A stretch of 64,000 nt of DNA from Portunus trituberculatus (lineage: Eukaryota; Arthropoda; Malacostraca; Decapoda; Portunidae), in contig NC_059296.1 of NCBI RefSeq assembly GCF_017591435.1, positions 31,548,425-31,612,424 on the forward strand. Reading direction: 5' to 3'. Under the pieces are notes generated by a model. It was not told the origin of the DNA, did not search any database, and worked only from the letters and a program-made list of their open reading frames with translations. How positions within the stretch are numbered: position 1 is the first letter of the stretch; the number at the start of each line of letters is the position of its first letter. The translations under genes were made by a program, and so were the position numbers. Below are positions 40,203 through 51,909 of this stretch, one piece after another.

Positions 40203-40218
40203 TGTGTGTGTGTGTGTA

Positions 40219-41279
40219 TAGTTCCATAACTCTTTGATTGTACGTGGCCACAATTTACCTGCAAGTTTAACTACATAAAAAATTGAGTTCTAATATTTCT
40301 CCAAGAAATTTCTTGTTATTTTCACTGTTATGCATCTGGCACCAGCAGCAGCATGGTACTGTAGTGCAGGGTGAAGACTGGTTCATGCAGGATGTGGAGA
40401 GCCAGGAGAGGTGTCATTAGCCAGTTATTATGTCGTGAAGAGGAATTGTATGTTTATTCTGGTCTGATGAGTTGCCAAGGCTTTGCTTTTTTTTTTCTAT
40501 ATCTGAACAATGGATAAGCCCAACATTGTACTTGCAAAACAGACTCAAGTGTCCTCACCTTGTATGGAGAAGAAATTAAGAACATAAAAATAAAAGTATC
40601 AGTCTGAATTAGATATTCTATTTTTCTGACCTCTGGCAATCACTTGCAAGGAAAGAAAAGCAAAAAAACCCTCAGATACAGGAAAAAAAAAAGGACTGAT
40701 AGTGGCTTAAATTAGTGTAAGCTTCATACTGTTGAACTTCAGCTAACACCAGTCAGTCAATGCTTTCTTTCCTTTCACATGACAGCTCAACATAAAAAAA
40801 ATCAGCACATCTAATCCAGACTTTTTTAAACTCCTAATTTTTATGCTCTTTCACATGGTCTTCTCTTTACTGTAGTCATTTATATCTGCTTTACAAGGAA
40901 ATGTCTGGGTTTGTCCACTATTCACAGATAGAAAGACATTACCTCAAGCAACATAAGCAAAGGCATAGCAGGCCACTAGTTAACTTTCCATCAGACATCA
41001 ACCTGGCTACTTACTGGTGCTTCTCCTGGCTCTCTCCTCTGGCAACAGTCTTGATCCTGTTTGCTACTTGCTGCTGACAGATGTGTACAAATGAAAACAA
41101 CAGAGCAATATTGCTAAGGGACTTCACTAAGCAATATTCCTAAAGGACTTCACTATTCATTTGCTTACATTTCCATTAAACACAAAGTTAATCTGTGGCC
41201 ACTGTACCTACAAAACTTAGGGTAAATACATACAAATAATGATAACTTTCTTGATGATAGAAAATGTAGTCATTAATAC

Positions 41280-41312
<33 letters not shown>

Positions 41313-41315
41313 CAG
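40219..41315. other. intron, no gene recognised
   Basis: AT-rich sequence with short poly-A and poly-T, including T32 at 41282-41312 next to the transposon-like element that follows. The stretch AAGGGACTTCACTAAGCAATATT is nearly duplicated around 41115-41160. Confidence 0.4.
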
Positions 41316-42028
41316 GGCCGTTTTACACTGGAGACGACACATGAGGTGCAAAGCTGCGTGGCTTAAAATCATCTCAGTGTATTCCCAATAGGTCTCGTGT
41401 ATTTCCAATAGGAGTGTTCACACCGGATGTGAAACTTTGGGACAGATGCCACCCACACTGCTCGCACTGATTCCAAGATTGCCAGGCAGGCAATTTTTCT
41501 GGCCATGGGTCATGCCCCTTGGTATCCTGTTTTTGTGCTTTCATCTCCAGAGGCATACCTTTTTTGACCACACTGACCTGACTTCTCAACTCTCCCTCAC
41601 CGTGAACTGATCGATGTCCTGTAGTTGGTGTCTTGCTTCTTAATATCTTGTTCATTGAAAGATAGAACTTCAGAAAACTGAGCTAGAGTCAGTCTGAAAT
41701 ACTATTAAAATTTTCCTCATCGTCAGTCTGAAATACTATCAAAATTTTCCTCATCCATTTCAAGTATTAAAATTAGATGATGATATTCACTACATTCTAG
41801 TTGTTCCATATTTGCTAGATATACCCAATTCCTTTTCCTCTTATCATTCAAGACCAAAGATAACATTAATAACGCCTCTTCCTTTTCCTCCATGTCAAGA
41901 ATCATCGGCCTCCACCGCAGGGAATGTCTTGCCTAGCATCATGCCCGGTGTGAACAGACCCATAGCAACCAAAGTCAGCCCAACTCTTGTGCATCGTGTG
42001 CATTGTCTCCTGTGTGAAACAAGGCACC
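41316..42028. mobile_element. MITE-like inverted-repeat element
   Basis: The left end GGGCCGTTTTACACTGGAGA and the right end, read inverted, GGTGCCTTGTTTCACACAGG are similar. Inside each, GTTCACACCGG recurs in inverted orientation (41410-41422 and ~41945-41955). A 36-bp tandem duplication lies at 41690-41755 (AGTCTGAAATACTAT). No transposase is seen. The hAT or Harbinger class is undecided because no target duplication was found. Confidence 0.4.
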
Positions 42029-42107
42029 TAAAGTGGAGAAGGCTCACAATTACCTTCCAAGGAAGGCACACTCTGGGGAACAGGCAACAGGCAACAGTGT
42101 GTGTCAC

Positions 42108-42320
42108 TTCGGTAGCTGTTCAGCTTTTGTATATAAAAACGAGAATGGTCTGTCTGTCTGATGTGCCAGACAAAGGCTAACCACCACAAAATTGCTTCCT
42201 CTCATCTGCTCAGTATGCCCAAAATGAGAAGTGAGGATGAAATGAAGCTGGTGTTTTTACACTTTACAAGGCTGGTCATGCTCTTCCCTCTATTTCCACT
42301 CAAACAGAATTTAGGCTGAC
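42108..42320 (+). mobile_element. solo arm of the Tc1-derived fold-back element
   Basis: ~210 bp match the left arm of the fold-back element at 44485-45265 (GTTCAGCTTTT, GTCTGTCTG, GTGCCAGACAAA, CACTCAAACAGAATTTAGGCTGA) in the same order. A LINE-B copy begins right after it. Confidence 0.7.
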
Positions 42321-42324
42321 GATA

Positions 42325-43776
42325 AAAGTGTTTCTCTATTCTCATTTTCATTCCAAAGCTGGATGTTGCGTCTATGTACGCATCGACTTAACTTGCTCTC
42401 GTGTCCACGCTCTTGAGTCTTCTGAATTTTCCACCATCTGGCTACAACTTAACAGCCACTCTCAAACTAAATTCATCTGTGCTGTTTATCTCTCCCCTAA
42501 CTCTTCTGACTATAGTAATTTCTTCGACTACTTAACTTCTAAAATGGAGCACATTCTGTCCCTCTACCCTTTCACTGAGATTTCCATTCTTGAAGATTTC
42601 AATGTTCACCACCAGCTTTGGCTCTCCTCTCCCTTCACTGACCACCCTGGTGAACTAGCCTTCAACTTTGCTATCCTCCATGACCTAGAGCAACTGGTGC
42701 AACACCCTACTCGTATTCCTGACCATCTTGGAGACACGCCCAACATTCTTGATCTCTTCCTCACCTCTAACCCTTCTGCTTATGCTGTCACCCTTTCATC
42801 TCCGTTGGGCTCCTCCGATCACAATCTCATTTCTGTATCTTGTCCTATTTTTCCAATCCCTCCGCAGGATCCCCCAAAGCAAAGGTGCCTCTGGCGTTTT
42901 GCCTCTGCCAGTTGGGGGACCTGAGGAGGTATTATGCTGATTTTCCTGGAATGATTATTGCTTCCGTGTCAGAGACCCATCTCTTTGTGCTGAACGCATA
43001 ACAGAGGTGTTAGTATCTGGCATGGAGGCGTACATTCCTCATTCTTTTCTCAACCTAAACCTTCTAAACCTTGGTTTAACTCAGCCTGTTCTCATGCTAT
43101 ACATGATAGAGAGGTTGCCCACAAAGGTACTTCAGCCTTCCATCTCCTGAATCTCATGCACTTTATATCTCTGCCGGAATCATGCCAAGTCTGTTCTTCA
43201 ACTTGCCAAACACTCTTTCATAAATAGGAAATGTCAAAATCTTTCAAACTCAAACTCTCCTCGTGACTTCTGGCATCTAGCCAAAAACATCTCAAATAAC
43301 TTCACTTCTTCATCTTTCCCTCCTTTATTTCATCCTGATGGCACCACTGCCATCTCTTCTGTCTCTAAAGCTGAACTCTCTTCTCAAACTTTTGCTCACA
43401 ACTCCACCTTGGACGATTCTGGGCTTGTCCTCCTCTCCTCCTCCCTCTGACTATTTCATGTCTACAATAAAAATTCTTCGTAATGATGTTTTCCATGCCC
43501 TTGCTGGCCTAAACCCTCGAAAGGCTTATGGACCTGATGGGGTCCCTCCTATTGTTCTCATAAACTGTGCTTCTGTGCTTGCACCTTGCCTGGCCAAACT
43601 CTTCCAACTTTGTCTATCGACTTGTACCTTTCCTTCCTGCTGGAAGTTCGCCTACATTCAGCCTGTTCCTAAAAAGGGTGACCGTTCTAACCCCTCAAAC
43701 TACGGTCCTATAGCTTTAATCTCTTGCTTATCTAAAGTTTTTGAATCTATCCTGAATAGGAAGATAGCCTTCTTAA
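42325..43776 (+). mobile_element. LINE-B copy, plus strand, truncated in RT
   Basis: The endonuclease frame (42328-42924) includes FICAVYLSPNSSDYSNF, ISILEDFNVHHQLW and SSDHNLISVSC. It has GDFN changed to EDFN, so the motif Gly is lost. RT starts at ~43480 with KAYGPDGVPPIVL and SLSKVFESILNRK, then stops abruptly at 43776 before the catalytic YADD. Homologous to 31089-33233 but opposite in orientation, and it carries the 5' part that copy lacks. Confidence 0.87.
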
Positions 43777-44484
43777 GGCTCTGCAATTAAAAAATCTGAA
43801 TGAAAGTCCCCCATTCATTTAAAATAAACCTGGGAGCTTGACAAGTGCCGTAATTTGTTAACATTCCACGAGTTCATGATTAAACAATTTTTGTAAAATT
43901 TTTCCAAACAAAAACTAATAAGAACTCAATGAGCTTATTTACATGTAGGAACTATTGTTCCAACAGGGTTAGGTAGTGTTGTTGTGTTAAGTAACCATTG
44001 TAATTCAACTAACAAGCCAACTTCTTGAGCGGAAGAACCAACAGGAATCTAAATCAAGTGGATCCAGGCTAGTGGAACAAACCTGTTCTCAATTTGTTCT
44101 CCAGGAGTCAAGTCTGTCACATTCAAGGAATGCAAGAGCTCCTAATCCCACTCTCTCAGCCAGTTTAGTTACACTCAAGCAGCAACTGCAGACAATTACA
44201 TTCTTGCTTCCATTCAAACAGTTACACTCCAGCCACTGTCCTGTGCAATTCACCACTCAGTAGATGAGTTTACTCTTACTCCAGCCAGACATTCTGCTCT
44301 AACTCCAGCTAAGTACTGTCTCATCTCTGGTCTGTGCAACAGGTAGGTGCTTTGCTTCATTTCATATCTGCCTCAACCAAGGTAAATCTCCCATTACCAT
44401 CAGGCCTGTCAGATGTATTGCAAAATTACATGCTAAATTGCCATATACAGAAGACCCTTAAACTCTTAAATTTGAGGAATACTT
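43777..44484. other. intron, no gene recognised
   Basis: Unique-looking AT-rich sequence within the PRPS span. Confidence 0.4.
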
Positions 44485-45265
44485 AAAATGTGACATTAAT
44501 TTCACTTTGTGCATAATTTTTGTCACTGCAAAATTCAACAATGTTATATTATGATTTGTATCCTCAGTTATTCAGCTTTTATGGAGAGGATGGTCAGTCT
44601 GTCTGGTGTGTCAGACAAAGATCATCCGCTACTAGTTTGCTTCTCCCATCCCAAAATGACTACAAGCAAGGAAGAAAGGAAGGAGGTGTTTACACTAAAC
44701 AAGGCTGGCCATGCTCTCCCCCCTATTTCCACTCAAAACAGAAGTTAAGCTGAGGACAACACAATTGTTTCAAGGGAGATGCTGAGGCTGTTGTGCTCGG
44801 CCCACTTCCCAAATCTGGCAGGCCTCATAAGACCACTCTGAAGATCCATGCATTTATCTCTAGGAAGGTTGCTGAAGAACCACAGATTACAGCACAGGAA
44901 ACAAAGAAAAGACCTTATAAAGCCTACCAGATATGGGAAGTGGGTCAAGAACAGCAGCCTCACCAACATCCTTGAAACACTGTCCTCAACCATTGAGTGG
45001 AAATTGAGGGGAGATCATGGCCAGCCTTTTATAATGTAAAAAACCTCCTTCCTTTAATCCTTGCTTCTACAAGCATCATTTTGGGCATGATGAGAGGATG
45101 GGAGGAAGCAAATTAGCAGCTAGCATTTGTCTGGCACACCTGACAGACCGACCAACCAACCATTCTCTTTATAAAAGCTGAACAACTAAGGATACAAATC
45201 ATAATTTAACATTGAACTTTGAAGTGACAAAAATTATGCATGAAGTTAAATTAATGGTGCATTTA
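44485..45265. mobile_element. Tc1-derived fold-back element
   Basis: Two ~340-bp arms are inverted copies of each other: TGCATAATTTTTGTCAC at 44511 pairs with its complement near 45240, and CCACTTCCCAAATCTGG pairs with CCAGATATGGGAAGTGG near 44930. A ~75-bp loop separates them. A plus-strand frame across the centre reads PKSGRPHKT..IHAFISRKVAEEPQITAQE, resembling the N-terminal HTH of Tc1-type transposases. The structure could form a long hairpin. Confidence 0.72.
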
Positions 45266-46173
45266 GTTAAGTATTTAGCTAAGTGAGGATTCCACTCATA
45301 CCACTCTTGTAGACAGGGTGGAAACAAAAGTTTTTGTCTTAACTCCTCTCCTCTAAACAACTATCCTCAACCTCTTACTCGTTGCCACAATATTGCATCT
45401 CCTATCTTATACCACTATTTTCAAGCCAACTTCTCTTCTTATCTTGCTCCTCCCACAGTCTTGCTGCACAAGACTTACTTTCACCACTATTCTGTCCACC
45501 TCTCTAATACAACACTAATAACCAGTAATCCCATTCTTTCGTCCACCTCTCTAATACACTAATAATCAGTAATCCCATTCTTTCATCCCTTTCTTTGGAA
45601 ACTCCTGCCTTAGTACAGCATTAAATCATGCCATTTTAGCTGATTCACTTCCAACCATTCTTTGCACTTTGATCTTTTCCTCACCCTGCTTCAGATACTC
45701 AGTTATTCTGTATATGTTCAAAATTACAATGACTGCATATCCAGTTTGCATACTAAAGTAATTAAAAAACTAAATTATCATTAAGCCAGAAAGACAAAAA
45801 TGGTTATAAATACCAGAGGTACAAAAGTAGCTTGTGACAATATAACCTCCATCTACAAGACTACTGTCATGCTGATCTACACGAGGTAAAATAGTACTTT
45901 CCAATAAATGGTGAAAAAAGGGAAAGGTAGTTAATGGTTAGTAGCAGATGGGGAGGTTAATGATGAATTATTAGTACCCAGTAATTTACCACATGCCTAT
46001 ATGAACTAACCAAGTACCCCAAGAATAAAATGCTGGCAATTAATACAATAAATTAGTGAACTAAATACAACTGTACACCTTGAAAGCCACAGCTTAAGAG
46101 AAATCGTAATATAATCCACGTACCCTACTTGCCTCATCATATGAACTGGGCCAACATTCACAGCCATCACGAT
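45266..46173. other. 3' region after the proximal PRPS stop
   Basis: A ~50-bp near-tandem duplication lies at 45490-45595 (CCACCTCTCTAATAC, AGTAATCCCATTCTTTC). No AATAAA or ATTAAA was seen on the minus strand in the first 500 bases after the proximal stop, so the cleavage site of that isoform is unclear. Confidence 0.5.
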
Positions 46174-46266
46174 CTAGAGAGGTACCGAGTTGAATAGGAA
46201 AGAAACCGATTCACCATTGTGGGTTCGACGAATTGCCTCAGCCAAAATGTTGGAGACGTCAATCAA
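46174..46266 (-). CDS. Prps: PRPP synthetase, proximal terminal exon
   Basis: The acceptor CTTGTTTTGCAG is followed in phase 0 by 30 codons and TAG. The peptide starts LIDVSNILAEAIRRTHNGES and ends VSFLFNSVPL, matching human PRPS1 residues 289-318, so the total length would equal the usual 318. This segment completes the C-terminal domain. In the human enzyme the SVSYLF stretch contributes to the allosteric ADP/phosphate site between subunits, and here Phe313 is kept. It is 5.5 kb downstream of the preceding exon. This is the conventional isoform; the exon at 25901-25996 is the alternative. Confidence 0.95.
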   Translation of the reverse strand: MIDVSNILAEAIRRTHNGESVSFLFNSVPL

Positions 46267-47583
46267 CTGCAAAACAAGTTCCAAAAATGTTGATGACATC
46301 AATCATTGACAAAGCAAGATCCACTGCAGTATATGCTAAAACCTAAAAGCTCATTCTTGAGATGCAGTAATAAAAGGACTTCTACACTAAATCAACATCC
46401 ACAAATAACTATAAAGGTATTAAAATCATCAATGTTACAAAACATATTAGGTCTCAAGGTGATGCCAAACTGGGCAAAATTCAATGCAGAACTTGAAAAG
46501 TGCTTTTGGTTAAGAACAAGTTCACTGGTGCCTCTCATTAAACTCTAATTGGAGTGAGTGTGTGCATGAGCACTTGTCTTGCTCAGCCTTCTTTTTGCAA
46601 GGGATTATTTTACTAAGTATATACACTGAATTGTTCAACAGATGGTGGTGTTTCACAAGACTAATAAACTTCCATCACTTGATAGACCAGGGCAGCAATA
46701 GCAGCAATGGAGATCCAAGTCAATGATGTCATCAAAGATAAGTTGACGATTAAAACTTGTTCTACACAAGTCCATTATACTTTCTAACACACTGCTAGTA
46801 ATATAATGTAGCAATGCACTGCTCAGGATTAACACTCCTTCGCTCACCAAGCACCTCCTTGATAGGGAATAGGGAAGCTGAACTCACCAGAAAAATCTCA
46901 CTCACTAAGCATCCAGTGAGCAAACACTAGTCATGTCAAATTTTGTCCAGTTTGTTGCCACCTTGAGAAAGGAACAGACAACACACCTCAAACTTGTTTC
47001 TAATGTTAATGTTAATGTATAAATCATGAGTATGTACACATAATGCACCCACTGCCATTCAACCACTCAAGTAAAGCTCTTGAACTAAATTCTCCTGGAA
47101 CACATCATTTCATAAGGAAAAAACACATTGCAGACTTGATGTAATTAATGCATTACATCACTTCATACCATTTCATACTGACAAAGAACATCTTCCCTGA
47201 AAATTGTTTAAGAATATCTGATTTATAAGAATCTGTAAGAAAATTATAAATAAATAACTTACTACCTATATTTACTTACATAACCATTTAATATCTTTCC
47301 AAAAAATATCTGCAAAACAAACAAGATGACCACGAACACACACACACACACACACAGGCATGCAAGGTCTCATGACATGAGTCAGACAGATGGCAGAACT
47401 TTTTGCTCCTGCCACATTATAATACATTATCCTTCCCACTCATCATATCATCAGTCTACCACATCACACCAGATACAGATGGCCATCTCTCCCATAAGCC
47501 AGTGTCCCATTTATTGCACCACACTTGCTCTTCATTCAGCTACTTTCTGCAAGTAAACCTCTTTACAATGGTCTCTTTCCATA

Positions 47584-47622
<39 letters not shown>

Positions 47623-48805
47623 TCACATTCTATACATCCAATCTAACATACATGCTCTTTGCTTCACATCCTATACATACAATCTAATATACATGCTGAG
47701 ATCATCATAACAGTATCCTGCTCACTCATATAACTATTTCATTGTCACCATCTCATGAGTTCACCTTTGCGCTTCCTCCTTTTTCACTATCACCACACTT
47801 GTTGCACATATTCCTTGCACTCCTAAGGTTCCTCTTCTCTCCAACACCTTCCTTTTTGCTTCATCTCTACAGAATAGTCAATGCCAATCACAATCACTAC
47901 ATCTTCCTTGTTGCTTCATCTCTACAGAATAGTCAATGCCAATCACAATCACAACAGTTCACAAAACATATCCTTCGCATTCTAGTAATAACAACTTGAC
48001 TCTATTCATTCCTCCTGATACCAACTTCACCTCTATACTTCTTCCTCTAGCCACTAGTGAATAAGTATGTAGTCTACCTTCCTAAGCAATTTCTCACTCA
48101 AACAACCTTCATCCTACTTCTTTACTTAAGCCTGTTGCTATTCCTCATTTCACAAATTTATCCACACTCCTCTACCAGCCATCTCAATTTCCTCTATGGT
48201 AATTTGTGAAAAATTATCTGCAACCAGTACCATACTCATTCAAATTCCACTCTGCCACTAACAATTACAAGACTCAAACCCTCAACTAACGTCAAAATCA
48301 CCTCCTTTGATCCCTAAAGACATTACTCGGGCATGGGAACATCACACATCCTTGCTGCAGTAAACTCATGTTCAACTGAACAAAGAAAACATCCTACAAT
48401 GATCTTCAGCCACATGACTCCACAAACTACTCTTATAGTATAAGATGAAGCACAAGAAATATGCAGTCAAATACAAGAGGGCCAAGTATCTTGAATCTTC
48501 TGAGCCAGTCACAAGTACCATTAGTAGTCTAAAAAGCTTAATTTTGTACCAATAAACATAGCATTAAACTTTGGTTGATGTAAATACTGCTCCTGTTTGA
48601 TTACTACACATACTGCATAATAGTGTGCAGTGTAGCTCATTTTTCACAAGGCCAAAGTATCTCTCAACTTTCCATACATCCAAATACACCAGACAGCTAA
48701 AGGAAAATAACCCACATAGAAAATAAGGCAATCAATCTTATACACTAGGTGGCAGAACTCCACAAAGCAGCTGATACTGAATACTAACAGCATTGATTCC
48801 CATAT
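46267..48805. other. PRPS intron, small repeats only
   Basis: The stretch holds (CA)n 47337-47356, T32 at 47588-47619, a ~42-bp duplication at 47621-47696 (TTTGCTTCACATYCTATACAT) and a ~58-bp duplication at 47846-47955 (GCTTCATCTCTACAGAATAG twice). No exon is found. Confidence 0.45.
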
Positions 48806-50060
48806 AAGAACATAAGAAAAGAGGGAAGCTGCAAGAGGCCACCAAGCCTGCCTAATTCCATATATCATCCCCATCCATGAACTTCTCTAATCTTCTTTTA
48901 AAGCTCCCTATTGATTCAGCCCTGACTACATGATCACTCATCAATCACTCTGTTTGAAAACCAGTTTCTTCCCATTTCTCTCCTAAACCTGATTTTTTTC
49001 AAGTTTAAACCCATTATTTCTGGCTCTCTCCCTGCTACTGATCTTAAGAATTTTGTTCATGTCCCCTTAGTTTAACACTTATACCATTTAAATACTTATA
49101 TCAGGTCTCCTCTTAACCTATATTTCTCTAAGGAATGCAACTTGAGTTTCTTCAGTCTTGCTTCATAGGGAATATCCCTCATCCCCTGTATCTTTTTATT
49201 AATCCTCCTTTGCACTGACTCCAACAGAGCTATATCCTTCTATAATGTGGGGACCAGAAATGTACTGCATAGTCAAGATGTGGTCTGACCAGTATCAAGT
49301 ATAATTTTAGCATCACTTTGGGACTTCTGCTTTTAACACTTCTAAAAATGAATCCCAATACTCTATTTGCCTTATTCCTCCATGGCCTCAATACATTGCT
49401 TCCTTGTACCAAAACCAGAGCTAACTATGACTCCTAAATCTTTCTCATACTTGAAACTTCCTAGTGCCTCATTATCTGTCGTGTACCTATTGTGTGGATT
49501 ATCTCTACCTACACTCAGTACCTGCACATGTTAAAATTGAACTGCATTTGCCATTGCTCTGTCCATTCTTTCATCTATCCAAATCTGCCTGCAAGGCAAT
49601 GGCATCCGAATCAGACCTAATTAATCTACCTATCTTTGTGTCATCTGCAAATTTACCAATGTCACTGCTAATTCCATTCTCCAAGTCTTAATATATATTA
49701 AAAATAATAACGGCCCTAAAACTGACCCCTGTGGCACCCCACTAATTACTTCACCCCACTCGGAATTAGATCCTTTAATTACTACCCTTTGTCAACCTGT
49801 CATCTATCCACGCTTTAATCCAGCCTAATATTCTACCCTTCATACCATACACTCTAACCTTCTCAAGAGCCTCTGGTGAGGTACCTTGTCAAAGGCTTTA
49901 CTGAAAACTAAGTATAGAATCTCATAATTATCACCCTTATCTGCCACCTCATAAACCTTCTATAAAAGTTCAAAAAGTTTGTAAGGTACAACTTACCCTT
50001 CATAAATCCATGCTGCATTTGATTCATCAAGCCGTGTCTGTCCAGGTGTTCCCCAATGTT
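48806..50060 (-). mobile_element. CR1-like LINE 3' portion, decayed
   Basis: The minus strand carries ANRVLGFIFRSVKSRSPKVM followed by LVRPHLDYAVHFWSPH, the thumb-region signature of CR1-type LINEs. Upstream are remnants of SGVPQGSVLGPLLF and the Asp-Asp box near 49640. The 3' end lies by TAAGAACATAAGAAAA at 48807, with no GT tract. Many stops are present. Confidence 0.8.
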
Positions 50061-50606
50061 TTTCGCTGTTCCATTAATTTTATTAATTCCATTAATTTAA
50101 TATAGCCTCCATATATTTATATTTTTTAACCATTCACATCAGTCTGAAAATTATAATCACACTTTGGAACATTTCACTAACGTACTTACTTCATTCATCT
50201 CTTACCTGCAGAGCTGAACCTTTTCTCAATAATCACTGCCATGCATCTCACCAACATGCATTGTCCACAAAGCTTACATTCTATCTTTTAAATGCAGGGA
50301 TGCCCTTTCAATGCCTGTAAGGAAATCACTTAGCTGTCTTCCATCCACTTCAAACTTTGCCGATACCCAGCTTGTCCTCCACTCTCAAGGACCATTCATA
50401 CAGCTTTAATAACTAAATCACCACAATACAGTAGTAAATTCCTTCACGAATGTAATATCACAAACATCTGGCTCACCGTTTTCTTTCAATACACAATACA
50501 ACAAATATTATACAAACAGATTAACAACCATCAATGCCCAACACACACCACACAGGATGATGACACTGACCTTACACTTACCAATGTGCCACACCAAACA
50601 CTAAAC

Positions 50607-50608
<2 letters not shown>
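50061..50608. other. PRPS intron, no feature recognised
   Basis: AT-rich sequence without recognisable repeats, leading into (TA)n at 50609-50642. Confidence 0.4.

Positions 50609-50652
<44 letters not shown>
50609..50652. repeat. (TA)n then (CA)n
   Basis: About 17 TA units and 6 CA units directly abutting the Tigger-like MITE. Confidence 0.95.
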
Positions 50653-50656
<4 letters not shown>

Positions 50657-50909
50657 TAACCCTCGGCTATCTCGCCCAATTGGGGCCGAAATAGCCGCGC
50701 CATAGCCAAAAACGCGATAGCAGAATTGATCTTGGCAGGAAGGCGGTTTTGGTTTTGGCCAATGAGCGCTCAGATATCCCATGATGTCATGGCAGGGCGC
50801 GCGATAGCAGGCATCTGAGGTCGCGATAATGAAATTTTAGCAGCTTTTCATGGGTGCGCGATAGCAATAAAACGCGATAGCTGAAGTTGGGATAGCCGAG
50901 GGTTGACTG
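50653..50909. mobile_element. Tigger/pogo-like MITE
   Basis: Ends TTAACCCTCGGCTATC (left) and, inverted, CAGTCAACCCTCGGCTATCC (right, ending 50909) form a ~20-bp terminal repeat typical of Tigger elements. TA follows at the right, fitting a TA target. Inside, GCGATAGC recurs five times. Length ~257 bp, no coding. Confidence 0.75.
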
Positions 50910-51638
50910 TATGTGTATATAAAAAAAGTCCTTACATTATAAAATTCACAAAAACTCTAAATGGCCCACAAAAATTTTTTAGTAACAGGCACACGATGCA
51001 GATTTTGTGAAACCTCTGAAAAAGATGTTCATACTCTAAGAGTATATAATTAATTATAAAGTGGCAAATCAATAGTAAATTTCCTAATCACTAAGCTCAG
51101 CAGTCCTAATTCAATTGAGCTGGTTACCATGCTGCCCAGAATGGAAAGGTGGTTTGCAAGTGGTACCTTTGCAAAAACTTGTAAACAAATCATACCTGTT
51201 CTAATATTCTCATCCCGTAGCACCTCTATCAATTCTACAATCCAATACAAGGCATCTTCCTCCAGATAGTAACACTACTTTCTTTCATTTCCACCTGAAC
51301 TCCAAATCAAACTTTAAAAAAATTCAATCCTTTATGATTCTGGTCTCATCACTCCTTCACCTTAAGGTTATGTCAAGTCTTTTTGGAAAGACATTTTCTG
51401 TCCCCTTTGACCTAAATCCTCTTCTGTTCTCCACGACTTTCTGTGAGCACACTTTTCTACCTCAAACTCTTACATTTACACGTCTATCAGTATTCACATT
51501 TCTGCCTTAGATACTGGAAGTTTACCTACATGTAGTCCATTCCTAAGGCTACTTTTCTGGGTCTATCAACAGACTCTACAGCATCCCTATGTATTCAATA
51601 TGATCAGTAAGGAGTCTATAGCAAAAGTCACCCACAAT
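50910..51638. other. PRPS intron, no feature recognised
   Basis: AT-rich sequence; no exon or repeat ends are seen. Confidence 0.4.
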
Positions 51639-51726
<88 letters not shown>

Positions 51727-51732
51727 TTTTTT
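51639..51732. repeat. (TA)n plus T24 next to a PRPS donor
   Basis: About 35 TA units followed by 24 T. Read on the PRPS strand, A24 and then (AT)n start only 16 bases after the splice donor GT at 51748-51749. Confidence 0.97.
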
Positions 51733-51749
51733 AACAGAAAGACCCTTAC

Positions 51750-51909
51750 CTGAATTTTACTAGAGTCCTTCATATGTTGTTCCTGAGGTATAGTGTTGGT
51801 GACAACCACAGCTTCAAAGCAGGCATTGTTGATCCGGGAGACAGCAGGTCCAGAAAAAATCCCGTGAGTTAAGATGGCATATGTTTTTGTGGCGCCAGCC
51901 TCCATAAGT
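51750..51909 (-). CDS. Prps: PRPP synthetase exon, residues 236-288
   Basis: The acceptor GTCTCTACAG begins the exon (its first A completes Lys235) and CAG|GTAAGG ends it in phase 0. It encodes 53 residues with LTHGIFSGPAVSRINNACF and VVTNTIPQE, closely matching human PRPS. This is part of the C-terminal phosphoribosyltransferase-like domain that binds ribose-5-phosphate. The exon is the shared splice donor for the two alternative last exons. A24 and (AT)n lie 16 bases into the following intron. Confidence 0.96.
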
